Source: [Scytonema hofmanni] UTEX 2349 (lineage in GTDB: Bacteria; Cyanobacteriota; Cyanobacteriia; Cyanobacteriales; Nostocaceae). Taken from it: a stretch of 64,000 nt of DNA. How positions within the stretch are numbered: position 1 is the first letter of the stretch; the number at the start of each line of letters is the position of its first letter. Made by a program: the position numbers and the translations under genes. The notes beneath the pieces are model-generated. The model was not told the origin of the DNA and searched no databases. It was given only the letters and a program-made list of their open reading frames with translations. Positions 63,011-64,000 of the stretch are shown here, in pieces. The stretch is taken from contig NZ_KK073768.1 in assembly GCF_000582685.1 (NCBI RefSeq), forward strand, positions 2,089,019 through 2,153,018. Reading direction: 5' to 3'.

Positions 63011-63576
63011 ATGGCGGAAATTCGCTTGGCGATTGAGGGTGAAGATGCGATCGCTATTGCTGAACAAATCCGCAAATTGATAATCCCAATAAGTATGAAA
63101 AGCGATCGCTTCCTTTAACGGAAATCGCCGATTTGATTAACTTGGCTGAGAGAGATTTTACGTTGCGGATTTACCAGAGGATTATACAGTAACTGGACGG
63201 CGGTTGTATAAGTGGATGGAAGCGATCGCACTCTGCAACTGTTGCTAGATAAGTATCGGCGGGAGGGGATTGTTTTAGCGATCGCCCTTTTTGAAAAATC
63301 TCTTGCCATCAGTGAACAAATCGGCGATGTCCAAGGTCAGGCCGATCGCCTTTTTTCAAGAATCTTTTGCCCTCAAAGAACAAACTGGCGATGTCCAAGG
63401 CAAAGCAGCAACGTTGTGGTGGTTAGGGCATATAGCAGAACAACAGGGCAATATACAATAAAGCATTAGATTATTTGCAGCCAGCCTTGGAGATATTGCA
63501 GCGTATCCAATCTCCTGATGCAGAGGGAGTTAGGCAAATGGTAGCGAGAGTACAAGATTTAATTCGGGCTTGCTGA
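63011..63576 (+). pseudogene. Decayed EACC1-like / CHAT / TPR gene
   Basis: Pieces in different frames align in order with a conflict-type protein. MAEIRLAIEGEDA joined to AEQIRKL (63011-63080) resembles the start and end of EACC1-like proteins. NPNKYEKRSLPLTEIADLIN and LAERD follow, then YVADLPEDYTVTGRRLYKW, then DGSDRTLQLLLDKYRREG in yet another frame; these match the CHAT N-terminal region of the protein at 582 (LYNWLDGSDRILENLL). After GIVLAIA the sequence jumps to TPR-like SLAISEQIGDVQGQA and EQTGDVQGKAATLWWL, and ends RVQDLIRAC. At least three frameshifts and a large internal deletion of the CHAT catalytic core are needed. A MITE interrupts its 3' end. Confidence 0.75.
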
Positions 63577-63852
63577 AAAAGAAAGAGAAGCTCACAGTAT
63601 ATAGATTATCTGACCAAAGAAGTATATTCAGGTGCAAGACTTGAGGGTAAAATAGCCCAAAATCCTTTCACCTGTTACGGGTTTTTTGTGCCTTTTTATG
63701 TATATTTTTCCAAAATAGACCTTTTTTAGCGATTGATATAATCGAGCGTTATAATTTTGCTAGCCATAGGCAACAAAAACTTATCTTTGACCTTGCTTAA
63801 ATAACTCGTCAACCCAAAAGAATTGCTTTTTTATGACTTTTTCAGCAAGCCC
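63566..63852. mobile_element. MITE with 14-bp inverted repeats and 6-bp target duplication
   Basis: GGGCTTGCTGAAAA (63566-63579) is matched inversely by TTTTCAGCAAGCCC (63839-63852). TAATTC flanks both sides (63560-63565 and 63853-63858) as a target duplication. The 287-base interior has no transposase. Removing the element restores GATTTAATTCGTAATCAG as the end of the CHAT/TPR remnant, so the insertion is later than the gene it interrupts. Confidence 0.85.
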
Positions 63853-63892
63853 TAATTCGTAATCAGTAAAGCTACGGAAATATGCAAAAAAC

Positions 63893-63930
63893 AAAAGCCT
63901 CCTCTAATTATTTAGAGGAGGCTTTTGTTT
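63893..63930 (-). terminator. Strong bidirectional-type hairpin terminator
   Basis: AAAAGCCTCCTCTAA pairs perfectly with TTAGAGGAGGCTTTT around TTAT, with A and T runs on both sides. It could end transcription from either side. The last bases of the window (63961-64000), read leftwards, end in AAATIV-stop in one frame and may be the 3' end of a gene beyond the window, which would use this terminator. Confidence 0.8.
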
Positions 63931-64000
63931 AATTATCAAACCTGGCATAGAGCTATTTTGGCGTAGGGCTACCCCTAGACTATCGTCGCCGCAGCAGCGT

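Noticed and set aside
63115..63469. Short frames over the CHAT remnant as independent genes
   Set aside because: They are pieces or shadows of the decayed CHAT/TPR gene, joined only by frameshifts.

Overview
The window comes from a cyanobacterium, most likely a filamentous Nostocales-type genome. Evidence: very frequent GCGATCGC (HIP1) octamers; families confined to cyanobacteria and plastids (NdhM, NarM, DUF3155, DUF3611/PIC1-Tic21, CCB1-like, DUF3598); many heptamer-type tandem repeats and short dispersed palindromes between genes; A+T-rich spacers. I cannot name the genus.

Layout. 0-4 kb: a CHAT-protease/NB-ARC/TPR protein, preceded by the 3' end of a small gene resembling effector-associated (EACC1-like) proteins, then a small Cys-rich secreted protein. 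4.6-9 kb: sbcC, an hsdM fragment and a PIN toxin-antitoxin pair. 9-12 kb: two paralogous exported proteins, one with three SLH domains. 12-17.7 kb: a Uma2 gene bracketed by a duplicated kinase 3' end, a Hik2/CSK-like kinase, DUF3155, a CCB1-like protein, PadR and DUF3611. 18-24.3 kb: housekeeping genes serS, rseP, nth, rpsN and aat, plus a TnpB element. 24.7-31 kb: a broken hicA with intact hicB, Uma2, pentapeptide, DUF3598 and HEAT proteins, and an exported triple-repeat CNNC protein.

31.3-41 kb is the nitrate assimilation region: nirA with a clear NtcA promoter, nrtP and narB, then a rhodanese/DUF6220/LuxR insert, then psiE-narM. Both nirA and narB carry in-frame insertions made of the repeats that otherwise fill intergenic DNA. 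41-44.5 kb holds a frameshifted CHASE/PAS sensor and a REC-degenerate GGDEF protein.

45-52 kb is a signalling island: FHA-PrsW protease, an unknown protein, CHAT-FHA protease, and a zinc-ribbon/kinase-like/PP2C membrane phosphatase. This combination suggests phosphothreonine-dependent control of proteases and is the best candidate here for a little-described system. 52.6-64 kb: phytase-like esterase, ndhM, a tnpB 3'-end remnant, an Rre1/Ycf29-like regulator (possible partner of the Hik2-like kinase), a complete IS200/IS605 element, GT2, a Ctp protease, a YdcF-like protein, and a decayed EACC1-like/CHAT/TPR gene interrupted by a MITE with a 6-bp target duplication. The window thus opens with an intact and closes with a dead version of the same conflict-type architecture.

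All calls come from reading the sequence; no database search was run.
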